DNA of 64,000 nt from Micromonospora sp. H61. GTDB taxonomy: Bacteria > Actinomycetota > Actinomycetes > Mycobacteriales > Micromonosporaceae. The stretch lies in assembly GCF_018070325.1 (NCBI RefSeq), contig NZ_JAGPXY010000002.1, positions 124,001-188,000 on the forward strand. The letters are read 5' to 3'. Position 1 is the stretch's first letter. Each line of letters opens with the position of its first letter. The notes under the pieces were generated by a model. That model made no database searches, was not told the DNA's origin, and saw nothing but the letters and a program-made list of their open reading frames with translations. The translations under genes and the position numbers were made by a program. Of this stretch, positions 8,578 to 17,723 are shown piece after piece.

Positions 8578-9756
8578 TCACTCAGCGGCGCGCAGCGGGG
8601 CACCCCGCTCGCGCATGAACGGGACCGGGTTCACCGCGCCGGAGGCGTTGCGGTCGTTGCGCAGGTGCACCTCGAAATGCAGGTGCGGACCGGAGGAGTT
8701 GCCACTGCTGCCGACCTTGCCGATCACCTGACCGGCCGTCACGACCTGATCTTTCTTGACGAAGGGCTGAACCACCATGTGGCAGTACCGGGTGATGTAG
8801 CCACCGGCGTGCAGCAGGTCGACGAACCAGCCGCAGCCACCCTTGCCGGGGAAGCCGTCCACGTTGCAGTCCTGTCGGCCGCGGCGGTCCTCGTCGCAGG
8901 TGGAGACCAGCACCCGGCCGGTCGCTGCCGCACGGATCTCGGTGCCCTTGGCCGCGCCGATGTCGACTCCGTTGTGGCTGGGTCGGCTGGCGGTGCGGAA
9001 ACCGGAGCCGACTCCGCCGGGGATCGGTGCGGTCCAGCCGGAGGCAGCGATCTGGCCGCGCTCGGCCGCGTTGCACACCGCCTTGCCGTTGATCTCGACG
9101 GTGCGGGCCGCGCCGCCGGCCAGCGCGTCCACGATCCGGCTGGCCACCTCTTCGTGCTTGGCGTACGCGTCCGGGTATGCGCTGACCTGGACCCGCTGCG
9201 CGACCACGGTCAGCGGTCGTTGCTGCCAACTCCCGACCTTGACGAGCTTCTCGTAGAACTTGCGGGCCGCGTACGCGGGGTTCAACCGCTCGGCGACGGT
9301 GCCCCACCCCGGCCGCTGCTGGAACAGGCCCAGCGAGTCGTGGTCCGCGCCAACGCCCTCGTGCGGCAGAGCCAGGGACTCGGGTACGCCGCTGTTGGCC
9401 AGGTTGCGTAGGGCGGACTCCTGCATCGCGGTGGCGAGGGCGACCACCCAACCTCGCGAAGGTACGCCCATGTCCTGGCCGACCTTGATGATGATCGCGG
9501 CATTGCGGACCTGGGTGTCGCCGTACTGGGCGAATCGCGGCAGCTTGCCGGCGATGTTTACCGCTCGGACCGGCCCGCACTCCATGCCTGCCATGGTGTC
9601 GCCGTTCTCGGCGTCGTCGCCTCCGAGCCCGGTGAGGAAGAACGCCGCGGTGCCGCCGGTGCAGCAGAGCAAAAGCAGCATCCCGGTGAGGACCGAGGCG
9701 ACCACACCGAGCCGGAGCGGACCCCGGCGGGTTTTGGCGCTACCAACGTCGCTCAT
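8578..9756 (-). CDS. Membrane-anchored lytic transglycosylase-like / M23 peptidoglycan hydrolase (VirB1-like role)
   Basis: 392 residues: short cytosolic N-terminus, one membrane anchor (about 15-42), a lysozyme-like segment with AMQESALRN and DSLGLFQQRPGWG (about 105-150), then an M23 (LytM) metallopeptidase domain. The zinc motifs are intact: HNGVDIG (HxxxD) and GPHLHFEVH (HxH). A dual wall hydrolase is the usual partner that opens a path through peptidoglycan for type IV secretion machines. The ATG at 9756 overlaps the upstream stop by 4 nt (ATGA), which favours it over the start 33 nt further up. Cell-wall location is inferred from the anchor. Confidence 0.88.
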   Translation of the reverse strand: MSDVGSAKTRRGPLRLGVVASVLTGMLLLLCCTGGTAAFFLTGLGGDDAENGDTMAGMECGPVRAVNIAGKLPRFAQYGDTQVRNAAIIIKVGQDMGVPSRGWVVALATAMQESALRNLANSGVPESLALPHEGVGADHDSLGLFQQRPGWGTVAERLNPAYAARKFYEKLVKVGSWQQRPLTVVAQRVQVSAYPDAYAKHEEVASRIVDALAGGAARTVEINGKAVCNAAERGQIAASGWTAPIPGGVGSGFRTASRPSHNGVDIGAAKGTEIRAAATGRVLVSTCDEDRRGRQDCNVDGFPGKGGCGWFVDLLHAGGYITRYCHMVVQPFVKKDQVVTAGQVIGKVGSSGNSSGPHLHFEVHLRNDRNASGAVNPVPFMRERGAPLRAAE

Positions 9757-10310
9757 GGCCGCTCCCAGTCCAGAACGTCGACCAGCCAACCGTCATCGGA
9801 GGTGACCAGCTCCAACCGGAGCCCGCCGGCATCAAGGGGAAGCAGCAACTCGACGAACGTCTCGGTCCGCCCTCGCATGGTTGGAGGACCGGTGACCCTC
9901 TCGGCCGGCACGCTCTCGGGTTCGACGCCGGTCAACTTCTCTCTCAGCGTCGGCGTGGAAAGTGGCCGCAGACCAGCCTGCCACTCTTCGGTGGTCATCC
10001 CGGGACGGCCCAGCCATGCCTTGGCGAAGCGGTCGGCGGTCTGTTCGGGCGTGCGGGCGCCGGGCGACGTCACGGGTGACGGCGGAGCCGCGCTGTTGAG
10101 CAGGCCGTCATCGCCGGCCGTCGGGTCCACGGTGATGATCGGCCCATCCGGACGGCTACTCAACCCATCGGCTGAATCGCCCGGGTTGGAGATCAGCCTG
10201 GCCGCCCCGAGTACACCAACGACCACCACCCCGATCACCAGCGCAACGCCCAACCGGGACCGCAGCGCCCGGGTGAAGAGGAATTCCAGCGCCCGTCGCA
10301 TGACCGTCAC
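9753..10310 (-). CDS. VirB8/TcpC-like single-pass membrane protein
   Basis: 185 residues: a membrane segment near 20-42 (LGVALVIGVVVVGVLGAARL), a disordered linker, and a 100-residue C-terminal domain (TPEQTADRFAKAWLG onward) that fits an NTF2-like fold. This is the architecture of VirB8 and TcpC, scaffold proteins of conjugation machines. Similarity is by architecture and position, not by a diagnostic motif. Starts with ATGA overlap to the VirB6-like gene and ends with ATGA overlap to the wall hydrolase. A second in-frame ATG lies 9 nt later. Confidence 0.72.
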   Translation of the reverse strand: MTVMRRALEFLFTRALRSRLGVALVIGVVVVGVLGAARLISNPGDSADGLSSRPDGPIITVDPTAGDDGLLNSAAPPSPVTSPGARTPEQTADRFAKAWLGRPGMTTEEWQAGLRPLSTPTLREKLTGVEPESVPAERVTGPPTMRGRTETFVELLLPLDAGGLRLELVTSDDGWLVDVLDWERP

Positions 10311-12256
10311 CTCGCCTCTGATCGCACCCGAGGTCCGGTGCGATCCGGTACACGCTCGGTTGAGCCCGGGCGGTAGACCACGAACGACGGATTCTCAGCC
10401 GGAACATCCGGCTCGGTCCAGGTCGCTGGCTGTCGGCGTCGAGGCTGCGGAGCGGTTGGGCGGCTCCGACCTCTGTCCTCCTCCGCCAGCGCCTCGTCGG
10501 GCCGCTCTCGACCGTCGGGGCGCACCGCGTCTGCGCGCCGGCCCTCGGCCCTAGCGGTCGGAACCGGAGCCGGGTCCTCCCGCCGCGCCTCGGGACGTAG
10601 CCGGGTCTGCGTTGCTTCGGGCGACCGTCGACGTCCGCCCACCGGTTCGGCGGTGCCGCCCGGCTCGGCTACGTCCAGCCGTGCGGCGGTCCGCATGTCG
10701 CGGAAGAACCGGCGGTGCCAGGACCCGGCCGAACTGACCGCTTCGCTGCTGTCCTTGCCGCCGAGTTGGGTGATCCGCCGGTACGGCCGCAGCAGCAGCC
10801 ATCCGACCACCCCGCAGAGCCACACCAGCACCACCTGAAGCCAACCCGGCATGGTGGGGGTACCCATGATCAGATCGACGGCGAACAGGTAGATGGCTGC
10901 CCCGGTGCCGAAGATGGCGATGTTGAACAGCGCGGCGACCACAGCGTTCGCCAACCGCCGCAGACCGGCGCTGGCCGGCCGCAGTAGACCGATGGTGCCC
11001 AGGATGGGTGCCGCGATCACCGCCCACCGGAAGATCAGGAAACCCAGCAGGACCAGTAGCGACGCGGTCAGGTCGAACATCGCAAATAGTAGGGCCGCGA
11101 GCACGGCGATGAACCCTGCGCCGACCCGATCCATATCGCGTATGCCCTGGAGATATTCGTACGCCTCTGGATCCTCGGCCTTGATCTGCTGGGCCACCCG
11201 CGCCCACTGCTGCTGCTTTGCCTTGATCGTCGCTGGCCGAGTGGCCGGGTTGGCGCGTAGCTTCTCGGCCTCCTCCCAGGAAAGTGCCTTCGCGTCGTAG
11301 AGTGCCGGACCGTACTTACGGGCGGTCTCACTGTCGGCCGAGCCGAGCACTCCCCGGAGCCAGTTCCGGTACAGCATTGTCTCGGTAGCGGTGTCGCTTG
11401 CTCGGACGGCAGGGGCTCGTAGGTCCTTGCAGCGGTCAGGATCGATGCACCGCCCCGGGTCCGGCTCCTTAGCCTGCGGCCCAACGGCGTCATGCACCAC
11501 TCCGAGGCTGGTGACAAGTGCCCCGTCGGCGATGTTTGCTGACTTGACCGGCCAAGCGGCCAGTGCCGTGACCGCGACCATCACCAGCAGCGCCCAGCCC
11601 GCGGTGGTCATCGCATTGCTCATGTCTGACTGGCGGGACCGCCAGAGTAGGTAGAGCCCCACCACACACAGGGTGACGATGCCGAAGACGCTGAACACCT
11701 TCTGGTACACGGCCTTGGTCGCCTGCTCGACAAGCGGGTCAGCCCATCCCCACATCGAACCGGGGTCCCAGGCGCGCTCTCGGAGCGCATTTGATGCGCC
11801 GATGATCGCCGTGGCGGCCATGAACTCGCCATTGGCGATCGTCGTGGTGAACTTGTAGTCCGGATGAAGCACGCTTGAGGCGCAGCCACCGTCGACATCA
11901 TAGGTGTTATAGCTGTAGCCACCGTAGCCATAGAGGCTGTACCGACCAGCTACTCCATTCGCAGCCTCCGTCGGCGGCGCGGCGGCGAACCAGCCGGCGA
12001 GCCCGGAGTCAGGCGTACCCGGGGTTGGTGCGTTGCGGCAGGTGACCTGGTCGTCGGCGACCGCTTCTAGCTTCGCTACGCAGGCGCGGAAGTCGGCCTG
12101 CCATTCGGCGGTCGTGCAGAGGTCGGCGCGGGCCTGGGCGGCGGGCGGTGCGGCGGCTGCGGCCTCTGCACCGATCAGCGGCCAGGTGAGGGTGGCCCCG
12201 GCCAGTACGCCAAGGGCGAGCAGGAACGACGCAGTCCTTGCCCAGGCCCTAGCCAT
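10307..12256 (-). CDS. Polytopic VirB6/TrbL-like membrane protein
   Basis: 649 residues: an N-terminal signal-like segment, an exported Tyr/Gly-rich stretch (SLYGYGGYSYNTYDVDGG near 110-127), then a membrane segment near 190-212, another near 225-245, a long exported loop, and a cluster of four or five segments (about 380-510) followed by a Pro/Arg-rich cytosolic tail. This is the VirB6/TrbL plan: an exported N-terminal part and a membrane channel core. Four Cys in the exported parts may pair. It starts 4 nt after the VirB4-like stop and overlaps the next gene by ATGA. GC is lower around 11700-11940. Function is inferred from architecture and context. Confidence 0.75.
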   Translation of the reverse strand: MARAWARTASFLLALGVLAGATLTWPLIGAEAAAAAPPAAQARADLCTTAEWQADFRACVAKLEAVADDQVTCRNAPTPGTPDSGLAGWFAAAPPTEAANGVAGRYSLYGYGGYSYNTYDVDGGCASSVLHPDYKFTTTIANGEFMAATAIIGASNALRERAWDPGSMWGWADPLVEQATKAVYQKVFSVFGIVTLCVVGLYLLWRSRQSDMSNAMTTAGWALLVMVAVTALAAWPVKSANIADGALVTSLGVVHDAVGPQAKEPDPGRCIDPDRCKDLRAPAVRASDTATETMLYRNWLRGVLGSADSETARKYGPALYDAKALSWEEAEKLRANPATRPATIKAKQQQWARVAQQIKAEDPEAYEYLQGIRDMDRVGAGFIAVLAALLFAMFDLTASLLVLLGFLIFRWAVIAAPILGTIGLLRPASAGLRRLANAVVAALFNIAIFGTGAAIYLFAVDLIMGTPTMPGWLQVVLVWLCGVVGWLLLRPYRRITQLGGKDSSEAVSSAGSWHRRFFRDMRTAARLDVAEPGGTAEPVGGRRRSPEATQTRLRPEARREDPAPVPTARAEGRRADAVRPDGRERPDEALAEEDRGRSRPTAPQPRRRQPATWTEPDVPAENPSFVVYRPGSTERVPDRTGPRVRSEAR

Positions 12257-12257
12257 G

Positions 12258-15200
12258 TCACGCCTCCAGATCCGGCAGGGGGATGCTCGGCAGGACTCCG
12301 GCCGCCGCGGCGATCGCGGCGGGCGTCGTGTCGAGGTGGTCCAGCAGCCCTTCGACGTACGAGACGTCGACGCGAACCTTCTGCACCCGGCCGTCGACGT
12401 CGCGCATCACGAACTCGCGGAAGCCGAGCCGGCTGGACGAGCTGGTGTCGGCGGCGGAGAGCGAGGCGAGGGTGGCTTCGTACCCGTCGTTCACCGGCAC
12501 CCGCAGCAGCCGTAGCGCTTCGGAGGCGATCTCGGCGTCCTCGGCGATGCGACCGACGAAGACGGTGGAGACGAGGTTCTGCACGTCGAGGCCGAGGATG
12601 TCTTTGGGGTTCTGGGAGGCGACCAGTGCGGCCAGGTTCCACTTGCGGGAGTCGCGGGCGAGTCGGACCAGGAAGGAGCGCCCGGACCGCCAGCCTTCCA
12701 TGAAGTGCGCTTCGTCGAGGCCGACGAGTTTGCGGGACGACATCGAGCCGCCGTAGCAGCGCCGGACGGCGAGCCGGTGCGCGGTGTGCAGCATCGGCAG
12801 GGCCAGTGCTTCCTCGGCCGACCAGTACTCGCGTTCGATCTTGAGGTCGGGCAACCGTAGCCCGGCCATGGTGATCACGGTGAGTGCCGCGTCGGCACCG
12901 AGCAGCCCTTCCGGCGGTCGGCCGAAGAAGAGCATGGCCAGTGGCATCTCGGCGGTGTCCAGCAGGAGGTTGGCCAGTTCCTTGCCGGCGTCGTCGTCGA
13001 GCCGCCCGAGGCAGCTCACCACGTCGTCAAGGGTGGAGGTCTCCTCGGCGGGGACCTGGCGGACCGCGTGCCGGAAAAGGGTGGCGGTCGACGCCTCCCT
13101 GGCGACCTGCGGCGGAACGAGCATCATGCAGATGTCCTGGACCAGCATCCGCCGCTCGGCTCGGGCGTTGGAGACCGCGATCTCGAATTCCCGGTCGCCG
13201 GCGGCCCCGGTGCCGAACTCGGAGCGCAGCGGCGTCGGGATGAGCGAGTAGGGCGCCAGGGTGCCGTGCTCCGAGCCGGTCAGGTTCAACACCCGGGAGT
13301 ACGGCCGCAGCTCGGGCATCGCGCAGAGGCGGGCCAACGGGCCGGATGGGTCGAGCAGGGTCACCTGGACACCTCGGCGGGCGGCCAGGTAGCCCAGGGC
13401 GCCGAGCAGTGTGGACTTGCCACCGCCCGGTTCGGCGACGAAGACCGCGAGCCCGGAGCGTTCCCGGACCTCCATGGGGAAGTGCAGATCGAGGAAGACC
13501 GGGCGGCGGCAGGTGCCGGCGGTTCGGCCGATCAGGTCGCCCCGCCGGTCGCCGACGTTGGATGCGGCCTGGGGGAGCGCGGCGGCGAGCAACGGCACCG
13601 GCATGCGGCGCACGTAGCCGGTGTTGGCGATCGGCTCGCCGGGGATGAACTCGCGGGCCAGCCAGTCCTGGTTCTTCGGGTGCTGCAGCGAGATGCGTAG
13701 CTCTCGGGAGTAGAGCTGGATGAGCCGGCGGGCCCGCTCCAGGCATTCCTCCCTGGTCCGGCCGCCGACCGCGATCCGGTGCCAGCCGTGCGCACGGGCC
13801 GAGTCGACCGGCAGGCCGGTGGTCATCTCGTCGCCGATCACCAGGGCGCGCTTGGCCAGTCGCTCCAGCTCCGGGGGCGCGTCGATGCCGTGTTCGGCGT
13901 AGTCGAGCTGTTGCGAGCGGATCATCCGCAGCCGGTGTTCGAGATTGCGGAAGGAGTCGCCGGAGCCGAGGATGTCGACGCGGGTGGAGATTTCCATCGG
14001 CCACGGCAGTCGCTCGTGGAAGTGCAGCCAGGGCTCGTGTCGTTCCGGGATCTCCAGCGGCTCCATCCGGCCGACCGCGAGCACTGCCACGTGCCGCTCC
14101 TCGCCGGTCATCCGGTTGACCAGCTTGACCGTCGAGCCGTACGGGGTGCGGTAGCGCTCGACCTGCTCGGTCATGGCGAGCAGGTCGCCGCGCTCCCAGC
14201 GCCCGTCGGTGACGGGGGAGAGGGTGCTCGGCGGCGACATGCACAGCGCCACCGAGCGGTAGAGCAGCCATTCCAGTTCCTGGGCGGTGACCCGCCGGCC
14301 GCGCATGCCGAACGCCCCGAGCACCTCGTCGAACTGTTCCACGGTGCGGCCCAGCTTGCGGCGTTCCCCATCGGCGGTGCCCCGGCCGAAGGTGCGCAGC
14401 AGCCGCTCGGTGAGGGAGTCGCCGAGGGAACGCCGGGCGAAGGTGACACCCAGGTAGGTCTGGCCCTCGGCGTGGTTGACCGCCATCAGGTGGCGTTGGG
14501 CGGCGACCAGGTGGTCGGCCCAGCCGGTGGTGCCGGGGACATCGGGCAGTGGCGCCGAGGTGTGCGTGTCGATGGTGCGCGCCCACTCGTCGGCGGGGAA
14601 CGGCCGGGTGGTGCGGCGCAGGTGCAGTCGGAAGCCGGCCAGGCCGGCGTACTGCTCGGAGATCGCCGACAGCAGCGCCTCGCGCTCGGCGTCCGGCCGG
14701 AACGCCCAGCGGACCTCGGGCAGCCAGTACCAGGCGGTGACGGTGTTCGGCGTGAAGGTCAGGTGGCCGGCGATCTCGGTGATGGCCAGCTCGACAGACG
14801 GATCTCGATCCCCGAATTTGATCTTCGGAGCGCGAACCCGGGTCGGCTTGATCGGTCGGTCCGGTCGGCTCGCCGTGCGCTGTCGGGGTGCGGCGATCTC
14901 CTTGCCGGTGGCCGCGGTGCCGGTGCTCCTGGGCCGATCCGCTTCGGTGGCCCGGCGCGCCGTACGTTCGAGAGCTGGCCGATCCGCAGCCGTGATCATG
15001 GCCGGCTGCTCCGACGGAGCCGTGGACCGGCCGGCAGCGGCCGCCGGCTGGGGCGGCGCCTGAGCCGCCGGTCGGGCCGGCGACGTCGCTGTGGGGCGGC
15101 TGCCCGGCACGGTGTTGGCGGGTCGGCGGACGGAACCGGTGGTCGCCGACGGCGACCCGCCGCCGGTGGCCGGGTAGGGCTCGTCCGGCGGACGCAGCAT

Positions 15201-15710
15201 CGGTCGTCGATCGCCGGCCTGGTGCGGCACCCGGGACTCGCTGGCCGGGTGGCCGCCACCGTGTCGTGGCTCGACGGGTCGGCCACCGTTGCCGGGCGGG
15301 TCGGCCGGCGTCCACGGTGGCTCGAGCTCGGGAACCGCGCGGGGTGGTGCCGGGCTGGCGGTGGGTGGCGGCTGATGCGGGATCGCCGGCTGCTCGCGGG
15401 TGCTGGGGCCGGCGGTGACGGCTCGTGGCGAGGTGGGTCGCCCCCCGCCGCCGAAGAGGTCCAGGAAGGGGGAGTCGATGTCGGCGTTCTCGCCGGCCGA
15501 CACGGCGGTGGGCTCGGCCGGTGGCGTCCGGCGAGGGACCGGCCGGGGTGCCTGGAAGACGCCGACGGCACCATGGCCGGGCGACGTCACCAGCGCGGGG
15601 TCGAGGGCAACCTCGTCCTCGCCCTCGGTGTAGTCGAACGAGTGCGCACGGTGACCTGCCGGCGCGCCCGGGCGGCCGGCCGGGGAGCCCGGCGTGGAGG
15701 AGCGGCTCAT
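12258..15710 (-). CDS. VirB4/TraC-like secretion ATPase
   Basis: 1150 residues. The first 290 are a Pro/Arg-rich disordered extension; a VirB4-like N-terminal domain follows, then the ATPase. Walker A EPGGGKST is at 760-767 and Walker B KLVGLDEAHF near 994-1003, followed by SQNPKDILGLD, the usual VirB4 segment after Walker B. Unlike the FtsK-like protein nearby, its nucleotide site is intact, so it is the likely motor of the system, acting at the inner face of the membrane. ATG at 15710 overlaps the micro-ORF stop (ATGA) and has GAGG 7 nt upstream. The long disordered N-terminus is unusual. Confidence 0.88.
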   Translation of the reverse strand: MSRSSTPGSPAGRPGAPAGHRAHSFDYTEGEDEVALDPALVTSPGHGAVGVFQAPRPVPRRTPPAEPTAVSAGENADIDSPFLDLFGGGGRPTSPRAVTAGPSTREQPAIPHQPPPTASPAPPRAVPELEPPWTPADPPGNGGRPVEPRHGGGHPASESRVPHQAGDRRPMLRPPDEPYPATGGGSPSATTGSVRRPANTVPGSRPTATSPARPAAQAPPQPAAAAGRSTAPSEQPAMITAADRPALERTARRATEADRPRSTGTAATGKEIAAPRQRTASRPDRPIKPTRVRAPKIKFGDRDPSVELAITEIAGHLTFTPNTVTAWYWLPEVRWAFRPDAEREALLSAISEQYAGLAGFRLHLRRTTRPFPADEWARTIDTHTSAPLPDVPGTTGWADHLVAAQRHLMAVNHAEGQTYLGVTFARRSLGDSLTERLLRTFGRGTADGERRKLGRTVEQFDEVLGAFGMRGRRVTAQELEWLLYRSVALCMSPPSTLSPVTDGRWERGDLLAMTEQVERYRTPYGSTVKLVNRMTGEERHVAVLAVGRMEPLEIPERHEPWLHFHERLPWPMEISTRVDILGSGDSFRNLEHRLRMIRSQQLDYAEHGIDAPPELERLAKRALVIGDEMTTGLPVDSARAHGWHRIAVGGRTREECLERARRLIQLYSRELRISLQHPKNQDWLAREFIPGEPIANTGYVRRMPVPLLAAALPQAASNVGDRRGDLIGRTAGTCRRPVFLDLHFPMEVRERSGLAVFVAEPGGGKSTLLGALGYLAARRGVQVTLLDPSGPLARLCAMPELRPYSRVLNLTGSEHGTLAPYSLIPTPLRSEFGTGAAGDREFEIAVSNARAERRMLVQDICMMLVPPQVAREASTATLFRHAVRQVPAEETSTLDDVVSCLGRLDDDAGKELANLLLDTAEMPLAMLFFGRPPEGLLGADAALTVITMAGLRLPDLKIEREYWSAEEALALPMLHTAHRLAVRRCYGGSMSSRKLVGLDEAHFMEGWRSGRSFLVRLARDSRKWNLAALVASQNPKDILGLDVQNLVSTVFVGRIAEDAEIASEALRLLRVPVNDGYEATLASLSAADTSSSSRLGFREFVMRDVDGRVQKVRVDVSYVEGLLDHLDTTPAAIAAAAGVLPSIPLPDLEA

Positions 15711-15784
15711 GCGACCGCCTCGGCGAGTGTCGGCAAACCCCTGCCCGCGTCCTGCGAAGGACCGTTCGACGTACGTCCGGTCAT
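15707..15784 (-). CDS. 25-codon micro-ORF coupled at both ends
   Basis: Encodes 25 residues beginning MTGRTSNGPSQD and ending LPTLAEAVA. Its ATG overlaps the stop of the PrgI-like gene (ATGA, 15784-15781) and its stop overlaps the VirB4-like start (ATGA, 15710-15707). A GGGAGGAG element lies 5 nt before its ATG. Both junctions match real coupled genes in this operon, so translation is plausible. No membrane segment. It may simply relay ribosomes to the VirB4-like gene, or encode a small component. Confidence 0.55.
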   Translation of the reverse strand: MTGRTSNGPSQDAGRGLPTLAEAVA

Positions 15785-16143
15785 GCCAGCTCCTCCCTAA
15801 TCCTGATCCGGCTGCCGACCAGGCGCGGATCGCGCTGCTCGACCGCCGGCTCCCGGGTGCGTCGCCAGTCGGTCAGCGCGGTGCGGATGACCACCCGCGC
15901 CGGCCGATCGGGGTCGACGTGCCGGAAGATGAACGACGTGGTCACGATGGCGAGCGCGATCTCCCAGGCTGGGAAGAGCTCGACCGTCAACGTGAACAGC
16001 CAGTGGATGAACATGTAGAGGGGGACCAGCAGCATGAAGAGCCCGTACTGGGCGTAGGGCAGGTGGACCGGAAGGGTGTAACCGGGCGGCCCGAGGTAGA
16101 CCAGGCGGGCCCGGTAGATGTCGTCGTCGGTGCGCAGCCGCAT
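15781..16143 (-). CDS. PrgI/VirB3-like small membrane protein
   Basis: 120 residues: short N-terminal region (RARLVYLGPPGYTLPVHLPY), then two close membrane segments (about 33-50 and 55-78) and a basic cytosolic tail (TALTDWRRTREPAVEQRD). A two-segment protein directly before the VirB4-like ATPase gene matches PrgI/TcpE/VirB3 proteins, which bind VirB4. Assignment rests on size, topology and position. It starts 12 nt after the pilin-like gene. Confidence 0.72.
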   Translation of the reverse strand: MRLRTDDDIYRARLVYLGPPGYTLPVHLPYAQYGLFMLLVPLYMFIHWLFTLTVELFPAWEIALAIVTTSFIFRHVDPDRPARVVIRTALTDWRRTREPAVEQRDPRLVGSRIRIREELA

Positions 16144-16155
16144 CTGGTGAAGCGC

Positions 16156-16470
16156 CTATTCGAAGATCAGGTCGATCAGGTAATCGCCGACGAAGAAGAG
16201 TGTTGCCGCGCCCGCGATGAAGGCAAGCCCGACGATGGCGATCGCGGAGCTGGTCAGCACCTTGGAGATCTCGCCTCGGCTGGCACGGCCGATGAAGATG
16301 ACGCCCAGGACGGCGAGCAGGATCGGCGCGATCTTGCTGGCGAAGAAGGTGACGACACTGTTGGTGTCGATCCCCTTCGGTGCCGGCTCCGCGAGTGGAG
16401 CCGACGCCAGGGTGGAGAGCGCGTGGGCGACGCCGGACGACGCCGTCTCCATGAGCTCGAAGGCGATCAC
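16156..16470 (-). CDS. VirB2-like (pilin-like) small membrane protein
   Basis: 104 residues from the GTG at 16470, with GGAGG 5 nt upstream; longer in-frame extensions lack such a site. After a short N-terminal region come two hydrophobic segments (about 45-65, APILLAVLGVIFIGRA, and 75-100, AIAIVGLAFIAGAATLFFVG) separated by a short polar turn, as in VirB2/TrbC pilins. No clear signal peptidase site is visible, so it may be a membrane component rather than a processed pilin. It is the first gene of the minus-strand operon. Confidence 0.7.
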   Translation of the reverse strand: MIAFELMETASSGVAHALSTLASAPLAEPAPKGIDTNSVVTFFASKIAPILLAVLGVIFIGRASRGEISKVLTSSAIAIVGLAFIAGAATLFFVGDYLIDLIFE

Positions 16471-16826
16471 TGGAACCTCCCCATAGCGCGGCCGGCGGTG
16501 CCGCGGCGGTGCAATAGGCAAGCCTGGCGGGAAAAGTGCTCCACAGGGCATGGCGTTCTTGACCCTGTGTTCGTTACTCACCACGGAGGGTGGCGAGGTT
16601 TGGGCGGTTTTCCCCCGCTTCGGCCCTCCCTCCAAGCTTCGCCATCTCGATGCTGGCCAATTCCAAAGCGTACGGGCCGCCCCGGATTGCGACAAGCCGC
16701 GAAGGGGCTGCCCGATACTGCCCGGATGACCGATCGTACACCTGTTCTAATCGGCACGTCAGGGGCAGTGGTGCGGGGCCTACCCGGGTCGCTGGGCGCC
16801 GCCGCCGCGACCGGTACCGTCTAGTC
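16471..16826. other. Divergent intergenic region between the secretion-like operon and folP
   Basis: About 356 nt. It must hold the promoter of the minus-strand operon and that of folP. Open frames cross it (a folP extension could reach 16590) but the sequence is not family-like. No tRNA or attachment-site repeat is visible at this boundary of the accessory block. The only box I can place is TACCGT before folP. Confidence 0.5.
16815..16820 (+). promoter_or_regulatory. Leaderless -10 box of folP
   Basis: TACCGT, 6 nt before the folP GTG (16827). No ribosome binding site lies between, which fits transcription starting at or beside the start codon. Confidence 0.5.
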
Positions 16827-17723
16827 GTGACCGATCTGGTGCGGGCTTCGGGCCCGGTGGTGATGGGCGTCCTCAACGTCACACCGGACTCCTTCTCCGA
16901 CGGCGGACGGTACGCCGACCTGGACGCCGCCGTCGGACACGGCGTCCGTCTACGCGACGCCGGTGCGCACCTGGTCGACATCGGTGGCGAGTCGACCCGT
17001 CCGGGCGCCGAGCGGATCGACGCCGCGACCGAGGCCGAGCGGGTGTTGCCGGTCATCCGCGAGCTGACCGCCGCCGGCGTGGCGGTCAGCGTCGACACCA
17101 GCCGCGCGCGGGTCGCGGAGGCCGCCCTGGCCGCCGGCGCGGCGGTGGTCAACGACGTCTCCGGTGGCCTGGCCGACCCGGACATGGCCCGGGTGGTCCG
17201 CGACGTGAACTGCCCCTGGGTGCTGATGCACTGGCGTGGGCACTCCCGTGCCATGCGCGAGTTGGCCACCTACACCGACGTGGTGGCCGACGTCCGGGCC
17301 GAGTTGGCCCAACGGATCGACACTGCGCTGGCCGCCGGGGTGGCGGCCGACCGCCTCATCGTCGACCCCGGGCTCGGCTTCGCCAAGACGGCCGCGCACA
17401 ACTGGGAACTCAGCGCCCGCCTGCCGGAGTTGCTGGATCTCGGCTACCCGCTGCTCTTCGGCGCGAGCCGCAAGTCGTACCTCGGTGGGTTGCTCGCCGC
17501 CGCGGACGGCACGCCGCGACCGACCGCCCAGCGGGAGGCGGCCACAGTGGCCACCAGTGTGCTGGCGGTCGCCGCGGGCGCCTGGGGCGTACGCGTGCAC
17601 GACGTGCAGGCCACCGCCGACGCGCTCGCCGTCTGGGCGGCGACCGGCAGCCCCCGCCTGGCCGTGCCGCCGCACGACAGCAAGCGGACGCAAGACGATC
17701 ACGAGCAGGGGGTACGGCGATGA
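16827..17723 (+). CDS. folP: Dihydropteroate synthase
   Basis: Condenses p-aminobenzoate with hydroxymethyldihydropterin pyrophosphate in folate synthesis; sulfonamide target. 298 residues with the family blocks GVLNVTPDSFSDGG, DIGGESTRPGA, NDVSGG and the C-terminal VRVHDVQ. The GTG at 16827 is preferred because it directly precedes the first conserved strand and follows a leaderless-type box. Ends in an ATGA overlap with folB. First gene of the operon folP-folB-folK. Confidence 0.95.
   Translation: MTDLVRASGPVVMGVLNVTPDSFSDGGRYADLDAAVGHGVRLRDAGAHLVDIGGESTRPGAERIDAATEAERVLPVIRELTAAGVAVSVDTSRARVAEAALAAGAAVVNDVSGGLADPDMARVVRDVNCPWVLMHWRGHSRAMRELATYTDVVADVRAELAQRIDTALAAGVAADRLIVDPGLGFAKTAAHNWELSARLPELLDLGYPLLFGASRKSYLGGLLAAADGTPRPTAQREAATVATSVLAVAAGAWGVRVHDVQATADALAVWAATGSPRLAVPPHDSKRTQDDHEQGVRR

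Noticed and set aside
7404-16470. Mobile integrative element (ICE) with ends
   Set aside because: No integrase, relaxase, tRNA or flanking direct repeat is visible, so I report a secretion-like locus rather than an ICE.
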